64,000 bases of DNA, from the NCBI GenBank assembly GCA_963837815.1, contig CAWIOS010000012.1, positions 806,001 through 870,000 on the forward strand, written 5' to 3'. Below the pieces are notes generated by a model. The model made no database searches and was not told the DNA's origin. It saw only the letters and a list, made by a program, of their open reading frames with translations. The translations under genes and the position numbers were made by a program. This document shows positions 26,404 to 35,162 of this stretch, one piece after another. The DNA is from Fen-1273 sp963837815. Its GTDB lineage: Bacteria; Bacteroidota; Ignavibacteria; UBA10030; UBA6906. Position 1 is the first letter of the stretch. Every line of letters starts with the position of its first letter.

Positions 26404-27543
26404 TCATAGTTTGGTGATGCCGAGGCCGGGGCCGTCGGTCAGCGTGACCTTCCCGTCGACGATCGCGGCTCCTTTGAAGAGGTCGTTGCTTATCAGGAGA
26501 GCGCCGTCCAGGTCCGCATAATCCGCCAGCGGTGAAAGCTGCGCCGCGGCGGAGATCGCGCACGAGGTCTCCGTCATGCACCCGATCATCACCTTCATGC
26601 CGAGCGCCCGGGCGGCCGCGATCATCTTGTACGCTTCGTGCATGCCGGTGGATTTCATCAGCTTGATGTTGATGCCGTCGAATACGCCGATCGCGTTCTT
26701 GATGTCCGACATCCGGACGACGCTCTCGTCCCCGATGAGGGGGAGCGGGCTGCGCGACCGGAGCCAGGCGATATCATCCGGTTGCTCTTTCGGCATCGGC
26801 TGCTCCACGAACTCCACCCCCTTCGTCGCGAGCCATTCGATCTCCTTCAGGGCGGCTTCCCTGTCCTTCCATCCCTGGTTCACGTCCACGCGGATCGGCT
26901 TGTCCGTCACCTCCCGTATCGTCTCGATCATCTCCTTGTCATTCGCGAGTCCCATCTTGACTTTGAGGACCCTGTATATTTCCGCCTCCTTCACCTTCTG
27001 CCTCACCACATCCGGCTTGTCGATCCCGATCGTGAACGTCGTGACGGGGGCTTTCGACGGGTCGAGCCCCCAGATCCTGTACCACGGGCATCCCATCTTC
27101 TTCCCTATCCAGTCGTGGAGCGCGATGTCAACGGCGGCTTTCGCGGCATTGTTCCCGGGCGCGATCGCGTCAACATCGCGGAGTATGTCTTCGAGACGGA
27201 ACGGGTCGGCGTATTTTGCCATGTCCACCTTCGAAAGAAACGCTGTCGCGCTCGCGTGGCTCTCGCCGAGATAGGGGGGCATCGAGGCCTCACCGTACCC
27301 GACGATCCCGTCCTGTTCGACCTCCACCATCATGACGGGGGTCGTGCTGCGCGAATACGTGGCCACCGTGAAGACGTGTTTCAGTTCGAGCGTGTAGGGA
27401 TAGAATCTGAGTTTCATGGGATTCCCCGTTGTTGATCCCGTGACGGCGCTTCGACCGAGCGACAAGAGAGCGCTCCGGCCGAGCGCGAGCGACGCCCCTG
27501 CGAGGGCCGACCGTTTGAGAAATGTCCGTCTGTCAGTGTTCAT
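26404..27543 (-). CDS. Tat-exported dipeptide epimerase (L-Ala-D/L-Glu epimerase type, enolase superfamily)
   Basis: 379 residues from MNTDRRTFLKRS (ATG at 27543); the RRTFLK motif plus hydrophobic stretch is a twin-arginine signal. The mature part is a muconate-lactonising subgroup enolase: LKVKMG (KxK catalytic lysine), RVDVNQGW (metal Asp), FVEQPM (metal Glu), LIGDESV (metal Asp), NIKLMKSTG (second catalytic lysine) and CMTETS. This set is characteristic of dipeptide epimerases, which convert L-Ala-D-Glu from murein stems to L-Ala-L-Glu. E. coli YcjG and B. subtilis YkfB act in the cytoplasm, so the Tat signal here is notable. It overlaps the NlpC/P60 gene by 11 bases, consistent with joint processing of stem peptides. 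Confidence 0.9.
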   Translation of the reverse strand: MNTDRRTFLKRSALAGASLALGRSALLSLGRSAVTGSTTGNPMKLRFYPYTLELKHVFTVATYSRSTTPVMMVEVEQDGIVGYGEASMPPYLGESHASATAFLSKVDMAKYADPFRLEDILRDVDAIAPGNNAAKAAVDIALHDWIGKKMGCPWYRIWGLDPSKAPVTTFTIGIDKPDVVRQKVKEAEIYRVLKVKMGLANDKEMIETIREVTDKPIRVDVNQGWKDREAALKEIEWLATKGVEFVEQPMPKEQPDDIAWLRSRSPLPLIGDESVVRMSDIKNAIGVFDGINIKLMKSTGMHEAYKMIAAARALGMKVMIGCMTETSCAISAAAQLSPLADYADLDGALLISNDLFKGAAIVDGKVTLTDGPGLGITKL

Positions 27544-28774
27544 AGCCGCCGTAGTACGGGAGTGATGCAAGCCGGCGGACACCCGAGGATTCCCGGGCGC
27601 CGATGATCCTGCGTGCCCTTATGAAATTCACCGAACGGAAATCGCTGTAGTCTGAATCGGCCGGGTCCAGGCTGTTAAAATGGACGTCGGCGGACGAATG
27701 GATGAAACGCTTTCCCCCGAGCGAGATGGCAACGTGCGTTATCCTCTCCGGCTTCTCACCCGAGGCGCGAGCCCCGAAAAACATGAGGTCGCCCGGTTCC
27801 AGGTTCATGTTCCCCCCGGGAACGTCCACGGGGTCCCCCACGGCAGCCTGCTGGTCGGCGTCCCGCGGAAGAAGGACACCGTTGAGAGCATAGACCGTCT
27901 TCGTGAATCCCGAGCAGTCCATCCCCTTCGCGGAGGTCCCCCCCCAGAGGTAGGGGACGCCGAAGAACCGTTTCGCCGTTGCGACGATCCGTTCCGGTGT
28001 ATCCTTCGCCCGGGCAAGCCATGTCTCACACGGTTCAGACTGGTCCCTCCCGATGAAACCCGCGCGGCCGTCCGGATATTCCACCTCGTACAACGAGCCG
28101 GAGATCCCCCGGAAGCCAAGGAGCGAACCCGCCACGACATCGCTCACGGGCTGAGAGGATTTCTCATTCGTGGAGCGGACCCAGGCGAATTCGGCGGTGA
28201 CGATGAGTTTCGGCATCCGCGCCCAGGCGTCGTACCGGTCGTTCGCCATACAGACAATCCTGTCATCGGTCCATCCCAGGTATTCATCCGGCGTCTGGAC
28301 GAGATACCATCCGTCGTTCTTTTTCAGAATCTTCACAGGCGTGCCAAGCAGAGCCTGGGATGCCAGTTCGGCCGGGTGCATCGGTTTGCTCCGGAGGTTG
28401 GCAACGCTCACGTTGATGACGCCGAGTGTCTTTTCCCCCACAGACGGTCCGGGGAGGGAAATGATGCTATCGATGATTGCATAGCCCCCTTTCCCGCGGA
28501 GGAACCCGAGGAGCCGTTCGTGCATCTGCGCGTCCTGTATTTCGCCCGTCAGTGTCAGCGTCATGCCGGACACCGTTCCATGCACGTCAAACACCGCCGT
28601 GCGGTGGTCGGGGGCGAGGTTCTCCCGTGCTTCATTCAGGAGTGCGTTTGCCATCGGGGAGTCCGTTGTCCGTGTGCACGCCGCGACGAGAGACACACAT
28701 GCCGCAGCCAGGAGGATCCGCCATTGGGTCCGCGGATGCGGAATGATGACGACCGATGTGCGCGCGCGGGTCAC
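27533..28774 (-). CDS. NlpC/P60 (C40) peptidase lipoprotein with SH3-like domains (YkfC-like)
   Basis: 413 residues from a GTG at 28774, immediately after the stop of the GHL10 gene. A lipobox (CVSLVAAC, Cys33) indicates a lipoprotein. Two SH3-like segments (NVSVANLRSKPMHPAELASQALLGTPVKIL and FAWVRSTNEKSSQPVSDVVAGSL in part) precede the C-terminal C40 domain with GMDCSGFTKTVY (nucleophile Cys), RITHVAISLG (His) and a third polar residue around RFIHSSAD. This is the architecture of YkfC-type enzymes, which cut the gamma-D-Glu–diamino-acid bond in free stem peptides, releasing L-Ala-D-Glu. That dipeptide is the substrate of the epimerase encoded next, so the pair forms a short pathway. Confidence 0.9.
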   Translation of the reverse strand: MTRARTSVVIIPHPRTQWRILLAAACVSLVAACTRTTDSPMANALLNEARENLAPDHRTAVFDVHGTVSGMTLTLTGEIQDAQMHERLLGFLRGKGGYAIIDSIISLPGPSVGEKTLGVINVSVANLRSKPMHPAELASQALLGTPVKILKKNDGWYLVQTPDEYLGWTDDRIVCMANDRYDAWARMPKLIVTAEFAWVRSTNEKSSQPVSDVVAGSLLGFRGISGSLYEVEYPDGRAGFIGRDQSEPCETWLARAKDTPERIVATAKRFFGVPYLWGGTSAKGMDCSGFTKTVYALNGVLLPRDADQQAAVGDPVDVPGGNMNLEPGDLMFFGARASGEKPERITHVAISLGGKRFIHSSADVHFNSLDPADSDYSDFRSVNFIRARRIIGARESSGVRRLASLPYYGGYEH

Positions 28775-31153
28775 TTATTTGATGAGGAGCATTTTTTTCG
28801 TCATTGTAAACGCGGCGGCGGTCATTCGCACGATGTACATGCCGCTCGCCCGGTTTGACCCGTTCCACGGGACGGCGTACCTCCCGGGGGCCTGCACACC
28901 GTCGACAAGCCGCTCCACCTCCTGGCCGAGCATGTCGTACACGATTATCGTCACCCTGCCCGACACAGGGAGCTGATAGCCGATCGTTGTCGAGGGGTTG
29001 AACGGGTTCGGATAATTCTGATCCAGCCCGAACGTCGACGGGACTCCGGGCGGGGTTTCCACGCCCGTGACCTGCACGGTGCGGAACTTGTACACCGGAG
29101 ACCATGCGCTCGTCCCGATAGAGTTGGTCGCCCGGACCCTCCAGAAATAGATCGTGAAATACTCGAGCGGGGGAGCACCCAGCGCCGTGTCGGCGACGCC
29201 GGCCGAGTCCATGACGGGAGAGGCGAAATCCGCGCTCTTTCCGATCTGCAGACGGTACGATACGGGGCCGGTCGAGAGGGCCGGACTCCACCGGAGCGAC
29301 AGGAACACAGGGAGGTCGGGCTGCATGTTCGCCGGATACAAGAGAGACGGCGTCGCCGGGAAACCTGTCCGGAAATTCGACGCCGCGGACCAGGAGCTTG
29401 TCCCCCCGCCACTTGAAGCCCGCACACGCCAGTAATACAATGCCTGCCCCTGGAACCCCTTTACGAGCCGGAACGTGTCCGTAAGGGCCGACTCATTCCA
29501 GACCAGGCCCGACGCAAACGCCGGGTCCGTCCCGACCTGAAGCTGGTAGCCCGATGCAAGGAGCGATGAACGCCATGTGACGCTCAGGCTTTCGGCCACG
29601 TCGGACGTGCCGCTCAGGGGCGCAGAGAGAAGCGGAGCGGGAGGAGCTGAGAGTATTATGATGTTGCTCGTGTCGCTCTCGACATAGTTCCGGCTGAGGG
29701 CTGTGACGAGATAGTACCAGGGTCCACCCGGGGACGGGGGAGCCGGAGGGACGAAATATCTATTTCCTTCGACGGAGAGTATGTTCAGCGGGTTCGCAAG
29801 CTCGGACGCCGCCGGGCGGTGGTCAAAACGATACACGACATACCGGTACGCGGTATCGCCGTTCGGCGAGACAATGGGAAGGTCCCACTGGATCGCGGCG
29901 GGAGCCACGCCGGGAAGCGCCGCGTAACGGATGCCGCGTGGCATATAGGGAGGGGTCATATCCTTCCACGGCATCGGCGCGATGAGCGCCGGGTACGCGT
30001 ACACGCTGTTCCGGAGTGTGTCGGCGATCCCGCCCAGGTTCCCCGAAGTAATATCGTTCGTCGTGAACTGAATGTTCCCCTGCGTGTTCACGTCGGCCCT
30101 TGAGAACCGGATCTGTTGTGCGATCTGGGAGGCGTCACCGAACGAGCTCGTCCCAATCCTGTACGTCGCAAGCCCCGGGTACGAGTGCCGCCCGTGCGCC
30201 GCCACCGAGTCGGACCACCAGGGCTCGAGTGTCGCGTAGTCCTGCGGCCCGCCGAACTTCCAGTAGAGCTGCTGGGCCAGGTAGTCGACATACTGGCCGT
30301 CGAGCCAGGCCATAGGGTCGCAGTAGATAACGGAGTAGTTGTCGTTTCCGCTCGTGTTCGGGGGCATACCGTCCTTCCAAATACCCGCAGGGCTCATGCC
30401 GAACTTCACCCAGGGTTTAATCGCCTTTATGCTGTCGTAAATCGCCTGAAGGAGTATATTGACGTTGTCGCGCCGCCAGTCACCCCTGTCGGAAATTCCG
30501 CGCCAGTTGAGGCCGTAGGAGGAATCGTCCTGGTGCGCGGTGATCCCCTCGGCGTAGAAATAGTCGTCCATATGTATCCCGTCAACGTCGTAGCGGCGGG
30601 TCACATCGAGTAGGACGCTGGTGACGTACGCCCTGACATCCGGCAGCCCCGGGTCGAGCATCTCGAGGTTTCCGATCGTGAGTATCCACCCGGGATGCCG
30701 GACCGAGACATGCATGGAGCTAATGGGATATGCCCCGATGGAATTGACCGCCCTGTAGGGATTGAACCACGCGTGCAGCTCCATCCCCCTCTTGTGAGCC
30801 TCATCGACGGCAAACTGGAGCGGGTCGAACGGGGACTGGGGAGGGGTCCCCTGCGACCCGGTCAGCCAGTATGACCAGGGCTCGATCGAGGACTGATAGA
30901 AGGCGTCGCACTCCGGGCGCACCTGAAATATCACCGCATTGAACCCCTCCGCGCGGAGGCTGTTGAGTATCGATACCAGCGAGTCCTTCTGCCTCTGGAC
31001 CGGACCGCCAAGAACCGGGGGCCAGTCGGTGGCCCCCACAGTCGTGAGCCAGACGCCCCGGAACTCATGCTTCGGCAAGACCTGGGAAGTGCAGGTCAGT
31101 ACCACCGACAGGAGGAGTGCGCCGACGGCCAACGGCAGATGAAGAGGTTTCAT
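28775..31153 (-). CDS. GHL10 (DUF187, DigH/YngK-like) glycosyl hydrolase with FN3-like repeats and T9SS sorting domain
   Basis: 792 residues from MKPLHLPLAVG (ATG at 31153), with a signal peptide. The GHL10 barrel (about 25-380) is clear: EFRGVWLTTVGATDWPP, VIFQVRPECDAFY, EPWSYWLTG, FDPLQFAVDEAHKRGMELHAW, and DGIHMDDYFY holding likely catalytic acids. E. coli DigH (YddW) of this family cleaves denuded peptidoglycan glycans. Two or three fibronectin-like beta domains follow, with repeated YRLQIGKSADFASPV/YQLQVGTDPAFASGL modules, then a T9SS type A domain (LDQNYPNPFNPSTTIGYQL … KKMLLIK). A surface or secreted murein glycan hydrolase is predicted. It is the first gene of the salvage run, just after the terminator at 31240-31267. 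Confidence 0.9.
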   Translation of the reverse strand: MKPLHLPLAVGALLLSVVLTCTSQVLPKHEFRGVWLTTVGATDWPPVLGGPVQRQKDSLVSILNSLRAEGFNAVIFQVRPECDAFYQSSIEPWSYWLTGSQGTPPQSPFDPLQFAVDEAHKRGMELHAWFNPYRAVNSIGAYPISSMHVSVRHPGWILTIGNLEMLDPGLPDVRAYVTSVLLDVTRRYDVDGIHMDDYFYAEGITAHQDDSSYGLNWRGISDRGDWRRDNVNILLQAIYDSIKAIKPWVKFGMSPAGIWKDGMPPNTSGNDNYSVIYCDPMAWLDGQYVDYLAQQLYWKFGGPQDYATLEPWWSDSVAAHGRHSYPGLATYRIGTSSFGDASQIAQQIRFSRADVNTQGNIQFTTNDITSGNLGGIADTLRNSVYAYPALIAPMPWKDMTPPYMPRGIRYAALPGVAPAAIQWDLPIVSPNGDTAYRYVVYRFDHRPAASELANPLNILSVEGNRYFVPPAPPSPGGPWYYLVTALSRNYVESDTSNIIILSAPPAPLLSAPLSGTSDVAESLSVTWRSSLLASGYQLQVGTDPAFASGLVWNESALTDTFRLVKGFQGQALYYWRVRASSGGGTSSWSAASNFRTGFPATPSLLYPANMQPDLPVFLSLRWSPALSTGPVSYRLQIGKSADFASPVMDSAGVADTALGAPPLEYFTIYFWRVRATNSIGTSAWSPVYKFRTVQVTGVETPPGVPSTFGLDQNYPNPFNPSTTIGYQLPVSGRVTIIVYDMLGQEVERLVDGVQAPGRYAVPWNGSNRASGMYIVRMTAAAFTMTKKMLLIK

Positions 31154-31239
31154 AGGAAATGATGGTTCCGATTGACGCGCGGCGGATTTCAAGGATCCCG
31201 GCACACTGGAATCTACTGAATTTCCCGAATAAATGAAAA

Positions 31240-31267
31240 GGCATCCCGCACATTTGCGCGGGATGCC
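31240..31267 (-). terminator. Rho-independent terminator after the surface-protein operon
   Basis: On the minus strand GGCATCCCGC pairs perfectly with GCGGGATGCC around an eight-base loop and is followed by TTTTCATTT. It lies 43 bases downstream of the T9SS propeller gene and 86 bases upstream of the GHL10 start, separating the two transcription units. Confidence 0.85.
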
Positions 31268-31309
31268 CTCTCAATCCTCAACCCCCGGTCAGCAAGGGGG
31301 GGCGAATAG

Positions 31310-32773
31310 CTACTTCAACAGCATCATCTTCTTCGTGATCCGGGCGTCGCCCGATGTGAACGTGTAGAGGTACGTCCCTGAGGCAAGGTTCGTGCCGTCA
31401 AGTTTCGCCGTGAACGTCCCGGGATTCATGTTCTGGTTGACGAGAGTCGCCACCACCCTCCCGATAACGTCATAGACCTTGAGCGTCGTCATACCGGCCT
31501 TCGCAACCTTGAACTCGATTTCCGTCGAGGGGTTGAAAGGGTTCGGGTAGTTCTGCTGCAACGCATAGCCTGAGGGAACGTTGTTGTTCACGACGCTGAT
31601 GCTCGTGACAGTGCGCGTGTACATACGGAGCGAAGGATTCCCGTGTCCGGTGAGACCGAACACTCCGACGTAGGCCGTGTCGCCGCCCGGGCTGAATGCA
31701 ATCGCACGGGGGCGTTCGTTCGCATCATTGGCGATGAAGAATGTCCACTTGATGCTGTCCCTCACCGCGCAGTTGCCGGTGGTGTCGATGGCATACCACG
31801 TTCCGGGGGTGTAATATGTCGTAAGACCGGGCCAGTCGTTCGGCACGTCGTTATACGAACCGCAGCTCGCCCAGAGGTATGCATTCGTTCCGCTCTTCTT
31901 CTTGTTCCAGCCGATCGACTCGCAGTGGAATCCCTTCAGGATCGTGTCAATGCGCGTATAGAACGAGCCGAGAAGCCCGGCCGGCGAACGATAGCGATAG
32001 ATGGCACGGTCCGTGTAGCCGGGGAAATAGATGTCATTACCGTCCTTGGAGACTTCGACGGCCCGGCAGTACGAGTTCGGATCGAGCGTATCAACGGCAT
32101 TCTCATTGAACGTCAGGTCCGGGTTGAACACCGCCAGGGGGGCGGCGCCGGAGGCAACCTTTGTCGCATACACGTAGCCATTGGCGTCGACACCGACGGA
32201 CACCGTCGATGCGCCCGCGGTGTTTTCGAGACCCTTCGCCATCCCCGCACCGGTCTTGTAGTTGATCCGGTAGAAGATATTGAACATCGATGCGATGATA
32301 TTGCCGTCCTGGTCACAGCGGAGTCCGCGACCCGAGTTCGGGCTGCTCGACGGATTCCAGAGCCAGGGACCGCCGGTATACGCCTGCAGAGAAGCGCCGC
32401 CGATCGTGTCCTGTTTCCCGTTGACCGTCAGGAACTTTATCGGCGAGAATGACACCTGCGTGCCGTCCGGATTGTACACGCGGATCACGCGCACAGCAAC
32501 CTCTTGCTGCGTGATGCTGTCCGTGATCGTCTTTCCGTCCCCGATACGCGCGCCGTAGTTCTTGACAAGTATCGTATCCTCGGGATACGCATAATAGCTC
32601 AGGACCCAGATCTTCCCGTCAGGGTCAACCGCCAACCCGTGTACCCCGTAGTGAATCGTGTCTCCCGCAACCTTACCCGCCGGGGGAAATATCCCCCGAT
32701 CCTGCCACTGACCGAAGGCTGTAACAGCGGCGAGTATGGAGAGCAGGATGACTGCTGTAACTGTTTTCTTCAT
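31310..32773 (-). CDS. Secreted beta-propeller-like protein with T9SS type A sorting domain
   Basis: 487 residues from MKKTVTAVILLSI (ATG at 32773, AGGAG eight bases upstream); a longer in-frame reading lacks a ribosome binding site. After the signal peptide come SMP-30/NHL-like phrases (YGVHGLAVDPDGKIWVLSYY, LRCDQDGNIIASMFN, VSVGVDANGYVYATKV, AVEVSKDGNDIYFPGY, AIAFSPGGDTAYVGVFG), giving five to six blades. The C-terminus is a T9SS domain (ALQQNYPNPFNPSTEIEFKV … GTYLYTF … KKMMLLK). No catalytic motif is evident; a binding or structural surface role is likely. It is the last gene of the five-gene surface operon, and its propeller resembles the upstream TIG lipoprotein. Confidence 0.85.
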   Translation of the reverse strand: MKKTVTAVILLSILAAVTAFGQWQDRGIFPPAGKVAGDTIHYGVHGLAVDPDGKIWVLSYYAYPEDTILVKNYGARIGDGKTITDSITQQEVAVRVIRVYNPDGTQVSFSPIKFLTVNGKQDTIGGASLQAYTGGPWLWNPSSSPNSGRGLRCDQDGNIIASMFNIFYRINYKTGAGMAKGLENTAGASTVSVGVDANGYVYATKVASGAAPLAVFNPDLTFNENAVDTLDPNSYCRAVEVSKDGNDIYFPGYTDRAIYRYRSPAGLLGSFYTRIDTILKGFHCESIGWNKKKSGTNAYLWASCGSYNDVPNDWPGLTTYYTPGTWYAIDTTGNCAVRDSIKWTFFIANDANERPRAIAFSPGGDTAYVGVFGLTGHGNPSLRMYTRTVTSISVVNNNVPSGYALQQNYPNPFNPSTEIEFKVAKAGMTTLKVYDVIGRVVATLVNQNMNPGTFTAKLDGTNLASGTYLYTFTSGDARITKKMMLLK

Positions 32774-32858
32774 GACGCACTCCTGTGTTGGTGATTGGTG
32801 ATGTGGAACCGCGTGCCAATGTGAAACGGTGAAGCGATGGTGCCAGTGAACACAACGT

Positions 32859-34085
32859 CTACCGCAAACCATAATACGGAGCGCTCAGTTTCAGCGTGTT
32901 TATCACGAGCATCTCGTGAGTGGTCGTCGTCCCGAGGAGCGAGACGTACAGGTTCGGTCCCTTCCCCCAGGCAAACGCAGCCGGCATCGGGGTGAGCGTG
33001 CCCGGATAGAGCGGCTGGCTCGAGCCCCCCGGATGGACAACGACAACTCCCTCGGGTGCATCCGTCCCGATGTACAGGTCGCCGTCGGAGGAGAACGTAA
33101 TGCACTGGACGCCCGGCCCGTTCGGTGTGTACAATCCAGAAAAATCGAAGTATTTCGAGGCGGGGCCGAGACTGTCGGATGAGACGATGGGAAATTGCCA
33201 GACACTTTCAACCGAGTCGGTTTTCGCGCCAACATAGAGCGACCCGTTGTAGACACGGAACGAGCGGCATGTTGCGACGAACGGGAATGCCGTGACAATG
33301 CCGGCGGGCGTCACGCTGTATATGGCATTGTTTGCGCCCCCGGCCCATATGGTGCCGTTCGCATCGAAATCGAAGTCCACGATCTTGACTCCCCCCGGAA
33401 AGAGAACCCAGATCGCCGCTGCTCCCCCGCCGGCAGGGATCTTGTAAATGACCTGGAGGTTCCGCGCGGCATACAGGACGCCCCCGGGACCCATCTTCAA
33501 TCCGGTCCACTTGGTAACGCCCGGAGTCGTCGAGTACGCCGCCGACTGCCTCGTGCCGTCGGGCGCGATCTTCCAGGTGCCGAGCCCGGTCCCGGATGCA
33601 GTCGACACGAGCGAGACGTAGACGTTGCCGGCGGTGTCGCAGGCAATGCCATTGGGGTCTTCCCCGCTCTTCTGCACGCTGAAACCGGCCGCCGCGGACT
33701 TGAGGCTGTACACGACATAGTTGCTGAAGGCCTCGGCGCCCTGGACGGCCACAGTCACGAGCAGGGAGTCCTGCACGACCAGGGGAGCCCGTACGGTAAG
33801 TGTCGTCGCGGAGGCGGTGAGTATGGCAGCGGGGGTCGTGCCGAAATAGACGAGATCGTTGGCAACCACCGGCGAGAAATTCGTCCCCTTTATCGTAATT
33901 ACCGTCACGCCCGAAAAGGCGGTATTGGGCGGCAGGGCGGGATTGTCCGCAGTGAGTGACGTGATCGTGGGAGTGGGAAGGCTCTGCCAGTTGGGATCAA
34001 AGAGGCTCGGTTCGGGCTTCTTCGCACAACCGGAAAACGCGCCCACCAGCGCCGCCAGGCCAAGGATGAATACGGAATGTTTCAT
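32859..34085 (-). CDS. IPT/TIG-domain lipoprotein with NHL-like beta-propeller
   Basis: 408 residues. Lipobox GAFSGC (Cys20). Residues about 35-125 form an IPT/TIG Ig-like domain: TPTITSLTADNPALPPNTAFSG, VITIKGTNFSPVVANDLVYFG and an end near LLVTVAVQGAEAFSNYVVYSL. The rest is an NHL/SMP-30-like propeller (GIACDTAGNVYVSLV, GLKMGPGGVLYAAR, FDFDANGTIWAGG, CITFSSDGDLYIGTD). TIG-NHL lipoproteins are frequent next to TonB-dependent receptors in Bacteroidota glycan loci, where some bind polysaccharide. It lies between the PorV-like barrel and the T9SS propeller. A glycan or surface-layer binding role is inference. Gap to the next gene start is 85 bases. Confidence 0.85.
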   Translation of the reverse strand: MKHSVFILGLAALVGAFSGCAKKPEPSLFDPNWQSLPTPTITSLTADNPALPPNTAFSGVTVITIKGTNFSPVVANDLVYFGTTPAAILTASATTLTVRAPLVVQDSLLVTVAVQGAEAFSNYVVYSLKSAAAGFSVQKSGEDPNGIACDTAGNVYVSLVSTASGTGLGTWKIAPDGTRQSAAYSTTPGVTKWTGLKMGPGGVLYAARNLQVIYKIPAGGGAAAIWVLFPGGVKIVDFDFDANGTIWAGGANNAIYSVTPAGIVTAFPFVATCRSFRVYNGSLYVGAKTDSVESVWQFPIVSSDSLGPASKYFDFSGLYTPNGPGVQCITFSSDGDLYIGTDAPEGVVVVHPGGSSQPLYPGTLTPMPAAFAWGKGPNLYVSLLGTTTTHEMLVINTLKLSAPYYGLR

Positions 34086-34126
34086 GAGTTCGCCGTTTCC
34101 ATTATGCTGTCACGAAAAGACTGCAC

Positions 34127-35143
34127 CTACATTGCAAACTGTAAGGAGAGCCGGTGGACGCTGCCGAACACCCCGAAAGGCGTGTATGCGTAGTCCAGCC
34201 CGAGCCCGAGCATCCCCATGATATCCAACTTGCGGAGACCGATGCCGTACGTCCATTTTGTCTCATCCTGGGGAGAGACGTACCCCACGCGCAGCGCGAT
34301 CATGTCCTGGAACCTGTACTCCACACCGAAGCGGACCATTTCGGCATAGTCCCGCGGATGCTCGGCGTCGAGCGTCACGAGGAGCGCATGAACCGATCCG
34401 TCAACCCGCGTCAGGTCGAGCACGTTCATCGATATCCCGATCTTGAACGTGAGCGGGAGCTGGAAGGGTTCTTTCTCGTATTCCACCTCGCGCGAGAAAT
34501 TCTGAACCACCATCCCGAAATTCAGGCTCTTGAAGCCGGTCTTGTAGATGAGGCCGAAATCAAACGCCAGCACGTCCACGGTGTTGCTCGACTCCGTGCG
34601 CGCCCCGCTGTTCGGGTCAATTTCCGTGACCGCGAGGCCGAGCGACTGGCGCACGTATTTCGCAGTCCCGCCGATGGAGAACTTGTCATTGATGGCCCGC
34701 GCGTAGCTCAGCCCGAGAGACAGGCCGGAGGGATGAAACGGACCCGTGTCCTGGTATCCCTGTGAGGCGGAAGGATCGACGATGGTCCCCTCAAACGTGC
34801 CATAATCGACAAAATGGAGGGAAAGCCCGAATACCCCGTAGTCGCCGCCGGAAGGCGCGATGGCGATCGCCCCGCCGTAGTGGTCGATGTCGGCGATGTA
34901 TTTCGTGTCGCTCAGCGTGACGCTTACCGGGCTGGAGAGCCGGGACATCGTCGCCGGATTGAAGAACATCGCAGACGCATCCCCTTCCACCGAGGTCAGC
35001 GCCTCGCCGAGCCCCTCGGCCCTGGCTTCCGTCCCGACTTCCAGGAATTTCATGCCGGTCTGTGCGAGCTTTTGCTGTCCGGAGGCCGTCCAGGCGCAGA
35101 GAGCACACAGAAGGATGAGCAGTCTGAGTTGTGTCGTTCTCAT
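34127..35143 (-). CDS. PorV/PorQ-family outer-membrane barrel (T9SS-associated)
   Basis: 338 residues from MRTTQLRLLILL (ATG at 35143, GGGG nine bases upstream). A signal peptide is followed by AQTGMKFLEVGTEARAEGLGEALTSVEGDASAMFFNPA, the hallmark start of the PorV/PorQ (UPF0164) barrels, related to FadL. The remainder alternates strands and ends with a C-terminal aromatic strand (LSLQFAM). In type IX secretion PorV shuttles cargo from the translocon to the attachment complex. Co-transcription with two T9SS cargo genes and a TonB receptor suggests a dedicated PorV for this surface complex rather than the housekeeping copy. Confidence 0.87.
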   Translation of the reverse strand: MRTTQLRLLILLCALCAWTASGQQKLAQTGMKFLEVGTEARAEGLGEALTSVEGDASAMFFNPATMSRLSSPVSVTLSDTKYIADIDHYGGAIAIAPSGGDYGVFGLSLHFVDYGTFEGTIVDPSASQGYQDTGPFHPSGLSLGLSYARAINDKFSIGGTAKYVRQSLGLAVTEIDPNSGARTESSNTVDVLAFDFGLIYKTGFKSLNFGMVVQNFSREVEYEKEPFQLPLTFKIGISMNVLDLTRVDGSVHALLVTLDAEHPRDYAEMVRFGVEYRFQDMIALRVGYVSPQDETKWTYGIGLRKLDIMGMLGLGLDYAYTPFGVFGSVHRLSLQFAM

Positions 35144-35162
35144 TGAATACCCCGGTTCAGTT

